From Streptomyces sulphureus DSM 40104 (lineage in GTDB: Bacteria; Actinomycetota; Actinomycetes; Streptomycetales; Streptomycetaceae), in assembly GCF_000381025.1 (NCBI RefSeq), contig NZ_KB905813.1, positions 602,716-666,715 of the forward strand: a stretch of 64,000 bases of DNA, in the 5' to 3' direction. Every line of letters begins with the position of its first letter. Position 1 is the stretch's first letter. Under the pieces are notes generated by a model. The model saw nothing but the letters and a program-made list of their open reading frames with translations. It did not search any database and was not told the DNA's origin. The position numbers were made by a program, and so were the translations under genes. This document shows, piece by piece, positions 27,475 through 37,312 of the stretch.

Positions 27475-29135
27475 GAAGGCACCGCCCGCGTCACGGCGAC
27501 ACCCCGCGCGGCCTCGGCGACGGGCAGGTACGCGGTGAACACGGCCCCCTCCTCGCTGTCGGCCTCCCCTGGCACCACCTGGACACTGCCCGCGCGACTC
27601 TCGCAGACCTGGCGCACCAGCGCCAGCCCCAGCCCGCGACCGCCGCTGTCCCTCGCGGCTTTGGTGGTGAAACCGTAGTCGAAGATCTCCTCGGCGAGTT
27701 CGGCCGAGACCCCGCCACCGGAGTCGATGACCCGGACTTCGACGAGGTCGCGCAGCAACTCCTCGCCGTCGGCCGGGTGGACGCGGACGAGCACTTCCAA
27801 CCAGCCCTCGCCGGCCGCCGTGACGGAGTCGAGCGCGTTGTCGACGAGGTTGCCGAGGACGAGGAGCACGTCCGACCGCAGCGTGCTCGGCAGCGGCGAG
27901 GGCACACGGCTCATCGGCGAGAGCAGCAACTCCGCGCCGCGCTCGGTCGCTTGGGCGGACTTCGCGAGGGCGAGCGCGGCGACCGCCGGGTCGGCGATCC
28001 GCTCGCTCACCTCGTCGCTGGCCCGTGCGTGGGCGGCGGAGAGGTCGGCGAGGTAGGCGCGGGCCTCTTCCGTGGCGCCCAGCTCCAGCATCCCGGCGAC
28101 GGTGTGGATGCGGTTGGCGAACTCGTGGGACTGCGCCCGCAAGCCGCTCGTGACCGTGCGGGCGCCGTCGAGTTCGCCGGTGAGCCGGTCTAGTTCGGTG
28201 CGGTCGCGCAGCGTCACCACCGCTCCTGCCGTGCGGCCCCGCACCCGTACCGGCATCCGGTTGCAGACGAGGATGCGGGCTCCGGCGAGGACGATGCGGT
28301 CGGCGCCGGGGTCGTCGCCGGAGACGATGTCGCGCAGCCGCGCATCGAGTCCGAGGTCTTCGAGCATGCGGCCCTCGCTCGCCGGGGGCAGGTCGAGCAT
28401 CTCCCGCGCGGGCGGGTTGACGAGGACGATGCGGCCCTCCGTGTCGACGGCGAGTACGCCCTCCCTGACGCCGTAGAGCAGCGCCTCCCTGCTCTCCAAC
28501 AACGCCGTGATATCAGCGGGTTCGAGCCCGTACGTCTTGGCCCGCCCCCGGCGCGAGAGCACGAAGGCGCCGGCCGCGCCGAGCACCAGCACCGTCGCGG
28601 TGGTCCCCAGCACCCAGGGGAGCGCGGCGGTGGCCTCGCTCGTGATGTCCGAGGTGAGCACACCGACCGAGACGTACCCGACGACCTCGTTCCCCGAGCG
28701 CACCGGCACCTTCGCACGCACGCTGCGGCCTTGGGTGCCGGTCTGCTCACCGCTCCACTCGTGCCCGCTGGCCGCCGGACCCGGCGGCGTGGAGACGCGC
28801 TTGCCGATCAACTCGTCGTCCACGTGCGACATCCGCATGCCGTCGGGCGTCGCCACGACCACGTACAGCGCACCCGTCGCCCGCTGGACGTCGTCGGCGA
28901 GGGGGTCGAGCACGCGCGCGCCGTCCGGGCGCGGCAGCGCCTCCCGGACCTGGGGCATGAGGGCGACCGAGCGGGCGATGGTGAGCACACGTGCGCTGTA
29001 CTGCCGGTCCAACTCGTCGTCGTGGTGGGCGATCCAGAGGCCGCCCGTCGCCGTCACCGCGAGGGTGAGGAGCAGGACGCAGCCAACGAAGAGGGAGCCG
29101 GTGAGGGAGAGACGGCGGGGGCGCGGAAGGTGCAT
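27471..29135 (-). CDS. CitA/DcuS-type sensor histidine kinase
   Basis: About 554 residues. First transmembrane helix at about 12-34, extracytoplasmic Cache/PDC-type domain to about 165 (with D-P-L-A-D-D-V-Q and V-G-Y-V-S-V-G-V-L), second helix near 170-195, cytoplasmic PAS (V-R-E-G-V-L-A-V-D-T-E-G), phospho-acceptor His337 in A-Q-S-H-E-F-A-N-R-I-H, then HATPase with N-box L-G-N-L-V-D-N-A-L-D and G2 G-R-G-L-G-L-A-L-V. This is the citrate/C4-dicarboxylate sensor group. The ATG at 29135 lacks a clear Shine-Dalgarno; a GTG at 29243 is possible but adds an unlikely Pro/Arg-rich head. Confidence 0.9.
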   Translation of the reverse strand: MHLPRPRRLSLTGSLFVGCVLLLTLAVTATGGLWIAHHDDELDRQYSARVLTIARSVALMPQVREALPRPDGARVLDPLADDVQRATGALYVVVATPDGMRMSHVDDELIGKRVSTPPGPAASGHEWSGEQTGTQGRSVRAKVPVRSGNEVVGYVSVGVLTSDITSEATAALPWVLGTTATVLVLGAAGAFVLSRRGRAKTYGLEPADITALLESREALLYGVREGVLAVDTEGRIVLVNPPAREMLDLPPASEGRMLEDLGLDARLRDIVSGDDPGADRIVLAGARILVCNRMPVRVRGRTAGAVVTLRDRTELDRLTGELDGARTVTSGLRAQSHEFANRIHTVAGMLELGATEEARAYLADLSAAHARASDEVSERIADPAVAALALAKSAQATERGAELLLSPMSRVPSPLPSTLRSDVLLVLGNLVDNALDSVTAAGEGWLEVLVRVHPADGEELLRDLVEVRVIDSGGGVSAELAEEIFDYGFTTKAARDSGGRGLGLALVRQVCESRAGSVQVVPGEADSEEGAVFTAYLPVAEAARGVAVTRAVPS

Positions 29136-29402
29136 GAGGAGACATCGGGGAGAGGAAGAAGCGGGGTACGGGCCCGGGCGGGCGGCGGTACAGGGGCCGG
29201 CCGGGCGGTGCGGGCGCAGCCGGATCGCGACCAATACGACCACTATGACGTCAGTGTTAACAGATCTCGAACGTGCCTGTAACCGCGCTCACACTGTGGT
29301 GCACCCCGCAGCGCCTGCCTCCCGCGGGAGGCGGTGCGCCGCGGTTGGCGAAAGGCCCGGCAGGCGCCGGGCACCGCACCGAGGAGAGAAAGGACGGACG
29401 GG

Positions 29403-30392
29403 ATGAAGTCTGCCAGGCTCCTGAAACGTACGGCGGCCGTATCCGCTGCCGTGCTCCTGGTCGGGGCCGCCGTCGTCGACGTACGGCAGAAGGCCGCGTC
29501 GGGCAGCGGTCCGGGCGAGAAGCTGATGCTGATCGCGCCCGCGGCGCCCGGCGGCGGCTGGGACATGCTCGCGCGGGAGATGCAGAGCGGCCTGCGCGAG
29601 GAGGACCTGCGCTACAACGTCGAGGTCGCCAACGCGGAGGGCGCCGGCGGGACCATCGGCCTCACGCAGAACGCCAACAGGCACGGCCAGGACAACGTGC
29701 TCACCATGTCGGGCCTCGGCATGGTCGGCGCGGTCGAGTCCCTCGACTCGCAGCACACCATGGCCGATTCGACGCCGATCGCCCAACTCGCCTCCGAGTA
29801 CCTGACGGTCGTCGTCCCCGCCAAGTCCCCCTACAAGACCCTCGACGACCTCGCCGAGGACTGGCCCGGCAAGGCGAAGGACCTGCCGGTGGCGGGCGGA
29901 TCGATGGGCGGCGTCGACCAGATCTTCGCCGCACGGGTCGCGGAGAGCATGGACACACCCCCTGCGGAGATCAACTACCTGCCGTACGCGGGCGGAGGCG
30001 AGGTCCTCACCTCGCTCCTCTCCGGCACGGCCGACGTCGGCTTCGGCACTCTGGGCGACTTCAGCGACCAGTTGGAGACCGGCTCCGTCCGCGCCCTCGG
30101 CGTCTCCTCGAAGGAGCGGCTGGACGGCGTCGACGTGCCGACGATGGCGGAGGAAGGGTACGACGTGGAGATGTCGAACTGGCGCGGCGTCATCGCACCG
30201 CCGGGGCTGACGCGGGCGGAGACGGCGAAGTTGGAGCGCGTCGTCGAAAAGCTCAGGAACAGCCCCAGTTGGGCCGACACCCTCAAGCGCAACCGGTGGA
30301 CCGACACCTACCAGGGCCGCGCCGAGTTCGAGGAGTTCCTGAAGAAGGAGACGGCGGAGACGAGGAAGACCGTGAAGGCGCTGGGGCTGTGA
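29403..30392 (+). CDS. tctC: Tripartite tricarboxylate transporter substrate-binding protein
   Basis: 329 residues. Signal-anchor at 1-30, then the Bug/TctC pattern: L-I-A-P-A-A-P-G-G-G-W-D, G-A-G-G-T-I-G-L, Y-L-P-Y-A-G-G-G-E, and W-R-G-V-I-A-P-P-G-L-T. It captures a carboxylate such as citrate outside the membrane and delivers it to the TctAB permease. No lipobox Cys is visible, so it may be held by an uncleaved signal. AGAAAGGA precedes the ATG. It is the first gene of tctCBA, divergent from the CitAB-like pair. Confidence 0.92.
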   Translation: MKSARLLKRTAAVSAAVLLVGAAVVDVRQKAASGSGPGEKLMLIAPAAPGGGWDMLAREMQSGLREEDLRYNVEVANAEGAGGTIGLTQNANRHGQDNVLTMSGLGMVGAVESLDSQHTMADSTPIAQLASEYLTVVVPAKSPYKTLDDLAEDWPGKAKDLPVAGGSMGGVDQIFAARVAESMDTPPAEINYLPYAGGGEVLTSLLSGTADVGFGTLGDFSDQLETGSVRALGVSSKERLDGVDVPTMAEEGYDVEMSNWRGVIAPPGLTRAETAKLERVVEKLRNSPSWADTLKRNRWTDTYQGRAEFEEFLKKETAETRKTVKALGL

Positions 30393-31045
30393 TGACGAAC
30401 CGACAGAACCCCGCGCAACCGGACGACTCCGCCGAGACCGCCGAGACCGCCGAACCCCCGCCCACCGCAGGCGACGCGGACGCCACCGAGCCGCCGGCCG
30501 CCGCCCCGGCGCCCGACGCCGACCCGACCCCGGACGCCGAGGCGGCCCACGACCCGGAGACCGCGCCGTGGACGGGGCGTACCGCCTGGGTCTTCCCCGG
30601 GCTCGTTGCGCTCTTCGGCGCCGTCGCCGTCTGGGGCGCCCTCACCATCGAGGCCCCGCCGCACAGTCCGCCGCCGGGTCCCGGGGTCGTTCCCGGCATC
30701 GTCGGCGCGCTGCTGCTCCTCGTCGCCGCCCGCATGGTCTTCGTCAACCTGCGCGTGGCGCGGCGCATACGCGAGGGTGCACAGGCGCCGGGCGCCCCCG
30801 GGGTCGACTGGCCGCCCGTGGGGATCATCGTCCTCACCCTCGCCGTCCACGTCGCGCTGCTGGAGCCGCTGGGCTGGCTGCTCTCCGGAGCGCTCCTCTT
30901 CTGGGGCGTCGCGTACGCCTTCGGTGCGCGGACCTGGGTGCGGGACGCGGTGGTCTCCCTGTCGATGTCGGCGGCCGTGCAGGTCGGCTTCTCGCTCGGC
31001 CTCGGGCTCAACCTGCCCGGTGGCGTACTGGAGTTGGTGCTGTAA
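30392..31045 (+). CDS. tctB: Tripartite tricarboxylate transporter small membrane subunit
   Basis: 217 residues. A long Ala/Pro/Asp/Thr-rich cytoplasmic head (about 1-58) is followed by four hydrophobic segments with G-P-G-V-V-P-G-I-V-G, which is typical of TctB. It forms the small integral subunit of the TTT permease. Its ATG overlaps the tctC stop by one base (TGATG). The extended acidic N-terminus is longer than in the Salmonella protein. Confidence 0.88.
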   Translation: MTNRQNPAQPDDSAETAETAEPPPTAGDADATEPPAAAPAPDADPTPDAEAAHDPETAPWTGRTAWVFPGLVALFGAVAVWGALTIEAPPHSPPPGPGVVPGIVGALLLLVAARMVFVNLRVARRIREGAQAPGAPGVDWPPVGIIVLTLAVHVALLEPLGWLLSGALLFWGVAYAFGARTWVRDAVVSLSMSAAVQVGFSLGLGLNLPGGVLELVL

Positions 31046-31047
31046 CC

Positions 31048-32595
31048 ATGGATGCGATAGTCCTCCTCCGCGACGGCCTCGCGGCGGCGCTGACGCCCGG
31101 CAACCTGCTGTGGGCCTTCTGCGGCGTCCTCCTCGGCACCGCCGTCGGCGTCCTGCCCGGCATGGGCTCGGCGATGGCGGTGGCGCTCCTGCTGCCCGTC
31201 ACCTTCCAGATGGACCCGACGAGCGCGTTCATCCTCTTCGCCGGCGTCTACTACGGCGGCATGTTCGGCGGCGCGACGACCTCGATCCTGCTCAACACCC
31301 CGGGGCAGGCGTCCTCGATCGCCACGACCTACGAGGGCCACCGGATGGCGCTCGGCGGGCGTGCACCGCAGGCGCTCGGCACAGCGGTGATCGGTTCGTT
31401 CGTGGCGAGCATCATCGGCACGCTCGTCGTGGCGCTCTTCGCGCCCACGATGGTCGACTTCGCGCTGAAGTTCGGTCCCGGCGAGTACTTCGCGCTCACG
31501 GTCTTCTCCTTCGTCGCGGTCGCAGCGGTCGTCTCGGGGTCGGTGCTGCGGGGCGTCGCCTCGCTCCTCATCGGCCTCGCGATCGGGCTCGTCGGCATCG
31601 ACGGGCAGAGCGGCGCGCCCCGCTTCGACTTCGGCTCGCCCGTCCTGCTCGACGGCATCGACATCGTCATCGTCACCGTCGGCCTGCTCGCGCTCGGCGA
31701 GGTGCTCCACGTCGCCGCACGCGGCAGGAACGCCCCCGACCTCGCCTCCATCCGCGCGGGCAAGCCGTGGCTCAAGCGGCGCGACGTGCGCCGCTCCCTG
31801 CCGGCGTGGCTGCGCGGTACGGCGCTGGGCACGGCCTTCGGGCCGATCCCGGGCTCCGGGGCCGAGATCCCGACGTTCCTCTCGCTCGGCGCGGAACGGC
31901 GGCTCGCCAAGCGGCGCGAGCAACGCGGCGGCGGCGAGAGCGAGTTCGGCAAGGGCGCCATCGAGGGCGTCGCGGGCCCCGAGGCCGCCAACAACGGGAG
32001 CGCGGCCGGCAGCCTCGTCCCCCTGCTCGGCCTCGGCCTCCCGACCTCGGCGACGGCGGCGATCATGCTCGCGGCGTTTCAGCAGTACGGTCTCCAGCCG
32101 GGGCCCGTGCTCTTCGAGCGCAACGGCGACCTCGTCTGGACGCTCCTCGCCAGCCTGCTGATCGGAAGCGTCCTGCTGCTGGTGATCAACCTGCCGTTCG
32201 CGCCGCTGTGGGCGAGGCTGCTGAAGCTGCCGAAGCCCTACCTCTACGCCGGGATCACCCTCTTCTCGGTGCTCGCCGTCTACGCGATCAACGCCTCGGT
32301 CGTCCACCTCGTGATGCTGATCGGCGTGGCGCTCCTCGCCTTCGTCATGCGGCACTTCGGGGTGCCCGTCGCGCCGGCGCTCATCGGCGTCGTCCTCGGG
32401 CCGATCGCCGAGAGCGAGCTGCGCCGCGCCCTTGCTGCCTCGGCGGGGGACCTGTCGATCCTCGTCGACAGCGGGATCTCGCTGACGCTCTACGCGCTGG
32501 TCCTGATCGCCGCGTTCATCCCGCTCGTCTCGCGCGTGCGCCGCCTGCGCGCCGAGCGCAGGGAGCGGGAGACGACGGGGGCCGGCACCTCCTAG
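31048..32595 (+). CDS. tctA: Tripartite tricarboxylate transporter large permease
   Basis: 515 residues, about 11-12 transmembrane helices. Family motifs: [10 protein letters not shown] near residue 35, [19 protein letters not shown], and the second half repeat [10 protein letters not shown] plus [13 protein letters not shown]. It carries the substrate across the membrane using the proton or sodium gradient. It begins two bases after the tctB stop and ends before a strong hairpin. Confidence 0.94.
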   Translation: MDAIVLLRDGLAAALTPGNLLWAFCGVLLGTAVGVLPGMGSAMAVALLLPVTFQMDPTSAFILFAGVYYGGMFGGATTSILLNTPGQASSIATTYEGHRMALGGRAPQALGTAVIGSFVASIIGTLVVALFAPTMVDFALKFGPGEYFALTVFSFVAVAAVVSGSVLRGVASLLIGLAIGLVGIDGQSGAPRFDFGSPVLLDGIDIVIVTVGLLALGEVLHVAARGRNAPDLASIRAGKPWLKRRDVRRSLPAWLRGTALGTAFGPIPGSGAEIPTFLSLGAERRLAKRREQRGGGESEFGKGAIEGVAGPEAANNGSAAGSLVPLLGLGLPTSATAAIMLAAFQQYGLQPGPVLFERNGDLVWTLLASLLIGSVLLLVINLPFAPLWARLLKLPKPYLYAGITLFSVLAVYAINASVVHLVMLIGVALLAFVMRHFGVPVAPALIGVVLGPIAESELRRALAASAGDLSILVDSGISLTLYALVLIAAFIPLVSRVRRLRAERRERETTGAGTS

Positions 32596-32601
32596 TACGG
32601 T

Positions 32602-32637
32602 CCGGCGGCGGCGCGTCGTTGCTCGCGCCGCCGCCGG
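32602..32637. terminator. Perfect 14-bp hairpin after tctA
   Basis: CCGGCGGCGGCGCG (32602-32615) and its exact complement at 32624-32637 with an eight-base loop. It lies between convergent tctA and the ABC exporter gene and can serve both strands. No T-tract. Confidence 0.7.
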
Positions 32638-32719
32638 TTCACGGCTGTTCCTGGAGCGCCGGCACGTGTCTCGTCATCACGCGCACACGCACCGCCGCAG
32701 CATGGCACGGGGCGCGCTC

Positions 32720-34510
32720 CTACCCGTGCCACGACCGCCACAGTGCCGCGTACGCGCCGTCCGCGGCGAGGAGTTCGGTGTGGCTGCCGAACTCGCTGAT
32801 ACGGCCGTCCTCGACGACGGCGATGGCGTCGGCGTCGTGCGCCGTGTGCAGCCGGTGGGCGATGGCGACGACGGTGCGGCCGTCCAGCACCGTGGCGAGG
32901 GAGCGCTCCAACTGCCGGGCCGCGCGCGGGTCGAGGAGGGACGTCGCCTCGTCGAGGACGAGGGTGTGCGGGTCGGCGAGGACGAGTCGCGCGAGGGCGA
33001 TCTGCTGTGCCTGCGCCGGTGTCACGACCGCTCCGCCCGAGCCGACCTGCGCGTCGAGACCTCCTTCGAGCGCCGCTGCCCACTCGGACGCGCCGACGGC
33101 GCGGAGCGCCGCCCACAGCTCGGTGTCGCGCGCCTCCGGTCTGGCGAGCCGCAGATTGTCGCGGAGCGGTCCGACGAAGACGTGGTGCTCCTGGTTGACG
33201 AGCGCCACGTGCCGCCGCACGTCTTCGGCCGGCATCGTCCCCAACTCGGCGTCGCCGAGAGTGAGTCGCCCCTCGCGGGGCCGGTAGACGCCGGCGAGCA
33301 ACCGCCCCAGCGTCGACTTGCCCGCTCCCGAAGGGCCGACGAGGGCGACGCGGGAGCCGGTGCTGACCCGCAGGGTGAGCCCGTGGAGGACATCGGCGCC
33401 TTCGAGGTAGCCGAAGCGGACGTCCTCGGCGCTGAGGTTGCGCCCCGAGGGCTCCGAGCCGAGTTCCCCCGCCTCCGGATCGATCTCCCGCACCCCGACG
33501 AGGCGAGCCAACGACACCTGCGCGACCTGGAGTTCGTCGTACCAGCGCAGGATCATGCCCACGGGTTCGATGAGCATCTGGGCCAGGAGCGCGCCCGTGG
33601 TGAGCTGCCCCACGGTGATCCACCCCTCCAGCGCGAACGCGCCGCCGAGCATCAGCACGGAGCCGAGGACGAGCATGTCGGTGAGGTTGATCGTCGGGAA
33701 GATGATCGTCCGGAGCCACATCGTGTACCGCTCCCATCCCGTCCACTGCGCGACACGGCGGTCGCTCAGCGCCACTCGCCGTGCGGAGAGCCGGTGGGCC
33801 TCGATGGTGCGGCCCGCGTCGATCGTCTCCGCGAGCGCGGCGGCGACGGCGGCGTACCCGGCGGCCTCCGAGCGGTAGGCGCGCGGCGCCCGGCGGAAAT
33901 ACCAGCGGCACCCGAGGAGAAGCACCGGGAGCGCGACGAGTAGCGAGACGGCCAACTCCGGTGCGGTGAAGGCCAGTGCGCCGATGAGCAGCAGCGCCCA
34001 GGCGACGCCGATCGCAAGCTGCGGTACGGCTTCGCGCATGGCGTCGGAGAGGCGGTCGATGTCGGTGGTGATCCGCGAGAGGAGGTCGCCCGTCCCCGCC
34101 TTCTCCAGGACTCCGGGAGGCAGCCGCACCGAGCGGACGAGGAAGTCCTCCCGCAGATCGGCAAGCATGCGTTCGCCGAGTACGGCGCCGTGCAGCCGGA
34201 CCTGCCGGGTGAAGAACGCCTGGAAGGCGAGCGCGCAGAGGAAGAAGGCGACCGTGCGCGCCAGCGGCAGCTCGCGCTCGCCTGCGGCGAGCCGCTCCAC
34301 GAGCCCGCCGAGGAGGTGCGGCCCCACCAACGAGGCGAGCACGGCCGCGCAGTTGAACGCCATCAGCAGCCCGAACGCGAGCCGGTGCCGGCGGAGCAGC
34401 TCCCGCACGTACGTGCGCACGGTGCGCGGGCTCCCCACGGGGAGAGTGGTGGCGTCCTCGGGCGCCGCCGGGTCGTAGGCGGGCGGTGGGACGCCGATGC
34501 GGCCGCTCAT
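32720..34510 (-). CDS. ABC exporter half-transporter with intact Walker A but degenerate signature
   Basis: 596 residues: six-helix exporter domain (about 35-320) plus ATPase domain (about 360-596). Walker A is intact (G-P-S-G-A-G-K-S-T, 392-400), Walker B L-V-L-D-E at 517-521 and the switch His at 552 (I-A-H-R-L). The LSGGQ signature is replaced by V-T-P-A-Q (496-500). It is translationally coupled (ATGA) to the upstream half-transporter, which has the opposite defects, so they should form a heterodimer with one working ATP site. Substrate unknown: no resistance, siderophore or lantibiotic gene is next to it. Confidence 0.9.
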   Translation of the reverse strand: MSGRIGVPPPAYDPAAPEDATTLPVGSPRTVRTYVRELLRRHRLAFGLLMAFNCAAVLASLVGPHLLGGLVERLAAGERELPLARTVAFFLCALAFQAFFTRQVRLHGAVLGERMLADLREDFLVRSVRLPPGVLEKAGTGDLLSRITTDIDRLSDAMREAVPQLAIGVAWALLLIGALAFTAPELAVSLLVALPVLLLGCRWYFRRAPRAYRSEAAGYAAVAAALAETIDAGRTIEAHRLSARRVALSDRRVAQWTGWERYTMWLRTIIFPTINLTDMLVLGSVLMLGGAFALEGWITVGQLTTGALLAQMLIEPVGMILRWYDELQVAQVSLARLVGVREIDPEAGELGSEPSGRNLSAEDVRFGYLEGADVLHGLTLRVSTGSRVALVGPSGAGKSTLGRLLAGVYRPREGRLTLGDAELGTMPAEDVRRHVALVNQEHHVFVGPLRDNLRLARPEARDTELWAALRAVGASEWAAALEGGLDAQVGSGGAVVTPAQAQQIALARLVLADPHTLVLDEATSLLDPRAARQLERSLATVLDGRTVVAIAHRLHTAHDADAIAVVEDGRISEFGSHTELLAADGAYAALWRSWHG

Positions 34511-36327
34511 ACCGTCGCCTCCTGTTCCTGACCGTCCCCGCGCTCGTCGTCCTGCACGGGCGTAATCGGCGTGCGGCTGCCGGTGCCCGGGGTGCCGCGG
34601 GCGACGACGGAGCGGTACGCGGGCTCCGTACGCAGCAGTTGGGCGTGGTCGCCCACGGCTCGTACCCGGCCGTCGACGAGGAGCGCCACGTGCTCTGCCC
34701 GGTCGAGGAGGAGCGGGCTCGTGGTGAGCACGACGGTCGTGCGTCCCTTGCGCAGTCCCTCGATGCCGGCGGCGATGCGGGCCTCCGTGTGCGCGTCGAC
34801 GGCCGAGGTCGGCTCGTCGAGGACGAGGACGTCCGGGTCGGTGAGGAGGGAGCGGGCGAGGGCGAGCCGTTGGCGTTGCCCGCCGGAGAGGGAGCGTCCG
34901 CGTTCGGTGAGGTGGGCGGCCATCGGGTCGCCTCCGCACTCCGGGCTGGAGCGCACCAACGCCGTGAGTACGTCGGCGCATTCGGCGGCGCGCAGCGCGT
35001 CGTGCGGCTCGACGGCGCCGGAGGAGGGTACGTCGAGGAGCGCGGCGAGGGTGCCGGAGAGGAGCGACGGGTCCTTGTCCTGGACGAGGACCGCGCGGCG
35101 TGCCGCTTCTCGCGGCACATCGTCGAGGGGGACGCCGCCGAGGAGAGCGGAGGGCTCTCCGCTCGGCGCGGGCGGGTGGCCGCCGAGCCGCTCGGCGAGG
35201 CGCCCGGCGGCGTCGGGGTCGTCGCAGACGACGGCGGTGAACGTGCCCTCGGGGGCGCGCAGTCCGCTCGCCGGGTCGTACAACTCGCCTACGGGCGGCT
35301 GCCGTACGTCCCCTTCGCCGGCGTCCTCTGCCGCGCGTTCCAGCGCCAGCACCCTGGCGGCACGGGCGGCGGAGGGGCGCGAGAAGGAGTACGCCATGGC
35401 GAACTCCTGGAAGTCGCGGAGCGGCATCAGCAGGTACGTCACGAGTCCGTAGACGGTGACGAGGCGGCCCACGGAGAGTGTTCCGGCGAGGACGGCGTGC
35501 GTGCCGTACCAGACGACGCCGACGAGGAGCAGCCCCGGCAGCGCGACCTGGACCGTCTCGATCAGCGCCCACATCCGCGCGGTGCGCACCGCGGCCGCGC
35601 GGACGCGCTGGGACGCGTCGCGGTACCTGCCGAGGAAGAGTTCTTCGCCGCCGATCCCGCGGAGCACCCGGAGTCCTGCGACGGTGTCGGCTGCCAACTC
35701 GGTGGCGTGACCTGCCAGTTCGCGCTGGCGGTCGGCTCTCCGGGTGGCCAGGGGCAGGAGCGGGAGCACGGCGAGCGCGAGGCAGCAGAGGCCACCGGTG
35801 GCGAGGAGGCCGAGTTGCGGTTCGTAGACGAGGAGCGCGGCACAGACCCCGAAGGCGGCGAGCACGGAGGAGGTGAACCGGGAAGTCGACTCGACGCACC
35901 AGCCGATCTTCTCCACGTCCCCCGTGGAGACGGCGACGACCTCGCCCGCAGCCACCTTCCGGGTGAGGCCGGCCCCGAGCCTCGCGGCACGGCGGGCGAG
36001 GACCTGCTGGATGCGGGCGGCCGCGGTGATCCAGTTGCTCACGGACTGGCGGTGGAGCATGGTGTCGCCGAGGGTGACGGCGAGCGCGAGCACCGCCAAC
36101 ACCGCGCCGGCGCCGGCGAGTCGGCCGCTCGAGCCGTCGGTGACGGCCTGCACGGCGGACCCCACGACGACCGGCAGCAACGCCACGCCGCCGCGGTGCA
36201 GCATCCCCCAGCCGAGCGCCCGTAGCTGGCCGCCGAGTTGACCGCGGCCGAGCCACAGCAGCAGCCGCGCCCCCGAACGTGCGTCGGGTCGGCCGGGGTC
36301 GTCGTAGGGGAGATCCTTGAGCTGCAT
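34507..36327 (-). CDS. ABC exporter half-transporter lacking Walker A
   Basis: 606 residues: exporter transmembrane domain (about 20-320) and ATPase domain (about 345-606). The signature LSGGQ is intact (480-484) and Walker B L-V-L-D-E is at 501-505, but the P-loop is gone: the strand that should carry G-x-x-G-x-G-K-S/T reads V-V-C-D-D-P-D-A-A-G-R (366-376). The switch His is also missing (V-V-L-T-T-S-P-L). The N-terminal P-Y-D-D-P-G-R-P-D resembles other actinobacterial half-transporters of this pair type. It is the first gene of the two. Confidence 0.9.
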   Translation of the reverse strand: MQLKDLPYDDPGRPDARSGARLLLWLGRGQLGGQLRALGWGMLHRGGVALLPVVVGSAVQAVTDGSSGRLAGAGAVLAVLALAVTLGDTMLHRQSVSNWITAAARIQQVLARRAARLGAGLTRKVAAGEVVAVSTGDVEKIGWCVESTSRFTSSVLAAFGVCAALLVYEPQLGLLATGGLCCLALAVLPLLPLATRRADRQRELAGHATELAADTVAGLRVLRGIGGEELFLGRYRDASQRVRAAAVRTARMWALIETVQVALPGLLLVGVVWYGTHAVLAGTLSVGRLVTVYGLVTYLLMPLRDFQEFAMAYSFSRPSAARAARVLALERAAEDAGEGDVRQPPVGELYDPASGLRAPEGTFTAVVCDDPDAAGRLAERLGGHPPAPSGEPSALLGGVPLDDVPREAARRAVLVQDKDPSLLSGTLAALLDVPSSGAVEPHDALRAAECADVLTALVRSSPECGGDPMAAHLTERGRSLSGGQRQRLALARSLLTDPDVLVLDEPTSAVDAHTEARIAAGIEGLRKGRTTVVLTTSPLLLDRAEHVALLVDGRVRAVGDHAQLLRTEPAYRSVVARGTPGTGSRTPITPVQDDERGDGQEQEATV

Positions 36328-36496
36328 GGCGTCCGGTTCTGCTGGCGGGTTCTGCGACCGTCACAGGCTGGGTGGAATGATGACGGAAATCAACGGGTTT
36401 TTCCGTGCCGCCGATCCGTGTCCGTGCCGGGTGCGACGATGGATGCGAGAGGAGACCGGGGCGAGCGACGCCGCGGGGACGAGCACGGGAGGTCGG

Positions 36497-37303
36497 GTGT
36501 CGGCAAGGGCGAGGGACGCGGACGGCAGGGCGAACTCACCGACTGTGCACGGTCGGCGGCGGCGCGCGGGGCGCAGCCCGGCGCGGGCGTGCGCCGCGGT
36601 GGTGTGTGCCGCAGCGCTGGTCGGGACGCTCGCCGGGTGCGGGGGAGCGCCCGAGGAGGCGGCTGAGCGGAAGCCGAGCGGCGGTCCCTCGACGGCGTCG
36701 GCCGATGCCAGGCACGGTGACCCGAGGCACGTCCCGGGCGTGGGCGAGCGGTACCGCGCGAAGATCCCTCGCGGGAGCAGCCAGGTGGTCGCCGTCTACG
36801 GAAAGGGCAAGGACTCCGCGGAGTCGACCGTCCGCCTCCTCACCCGCAAGGGCGAACGCTGGACGCAGCAGGAGAGTTGGCCGGCGCACAACGGACGCAA
36901 GGGCTGGGCGAAGGACCACCGCGAGGGCGACAAGCGCAGCCCCGTCGGCGTCTTCACGCTCTCCGACGCCGGCGGCGTCAGGAGCGATCCCGGCGCGGCG
37001 CTGCCCTACACCAGCAGCACCGCCTTCACCCCTCCCGCGTACTGGCCGAAGAAGACCCGGCACGACTTCGACTACGTCATCGCAATCGACTACAACCGCG
37101 TCGAGGGCACCTCACCTCTCGACCCGACCCGCCCGGAGGGCGAGACGAAGGGCGGCAGTATCTGGCTCCACCGCGACCACGGCGACGGCACCTCTGGCTG
37201 CGTCACCCTCTCGTCGGCGGCCATGCGCCACCTGCTGCGCACCCTCGACCCGGACCGCAAGCCCGTGGTGGTGATGGGCGACCGCGCGACCCTCGCGGGG
37301 TGA
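36497..37303 (+). CDS. L,D-transpeptidase-fold (YkuD) lipoprotein
   Basis: About 268 residues from the GTG with GGGAGG upstream. A basic N-region (G-R-R-R-R-A-G-R), a hydrophobic core and the lipobox L-A-G-C mark a lipoprotein. The C-terminal YkuD domain holds P-V-G-V-F-T-L, D-Y-V-I-A-I-D-Y-N and the active-site stretch L-H-R-D-H-G-D-G-T-S-G-C-V-T-L with the nucleophile Cys and upstream His. The Arg that usually follows the Cys (C-I/V-R) is Thr here. The family cross-links peptidoglycan or acts as a carboxypeptidase. The start is uncertain: in-frame ATGs lie up to 180 bp upstream. Confidence 0.8.
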   Translation: MSARARDADGRANSPTVHGRRRRAGRSPARACAAVVCAAALVGTLAGCGGAPEEAAERKPSGGPSTASADARHGDPRHVPGVGERYRAKIPRGSSQVVAVYGKGKDSAESTVRLLTRKGERWTQQESWPAHNGRKGWAKDHREGDKRSPVGVFTLSDAGGVRSDPGAALPYTSSTAFTPPAYWPKKTRHDFDYVIAIDYNRVEGTSPLDPTRPEGETKGGSIWLHRDHGDGTSGCVTLSSAAMRHLLRTLDPDRKPVVVMGDRATLAG

Positions 37304-37312
37304 ACTCCGCAC

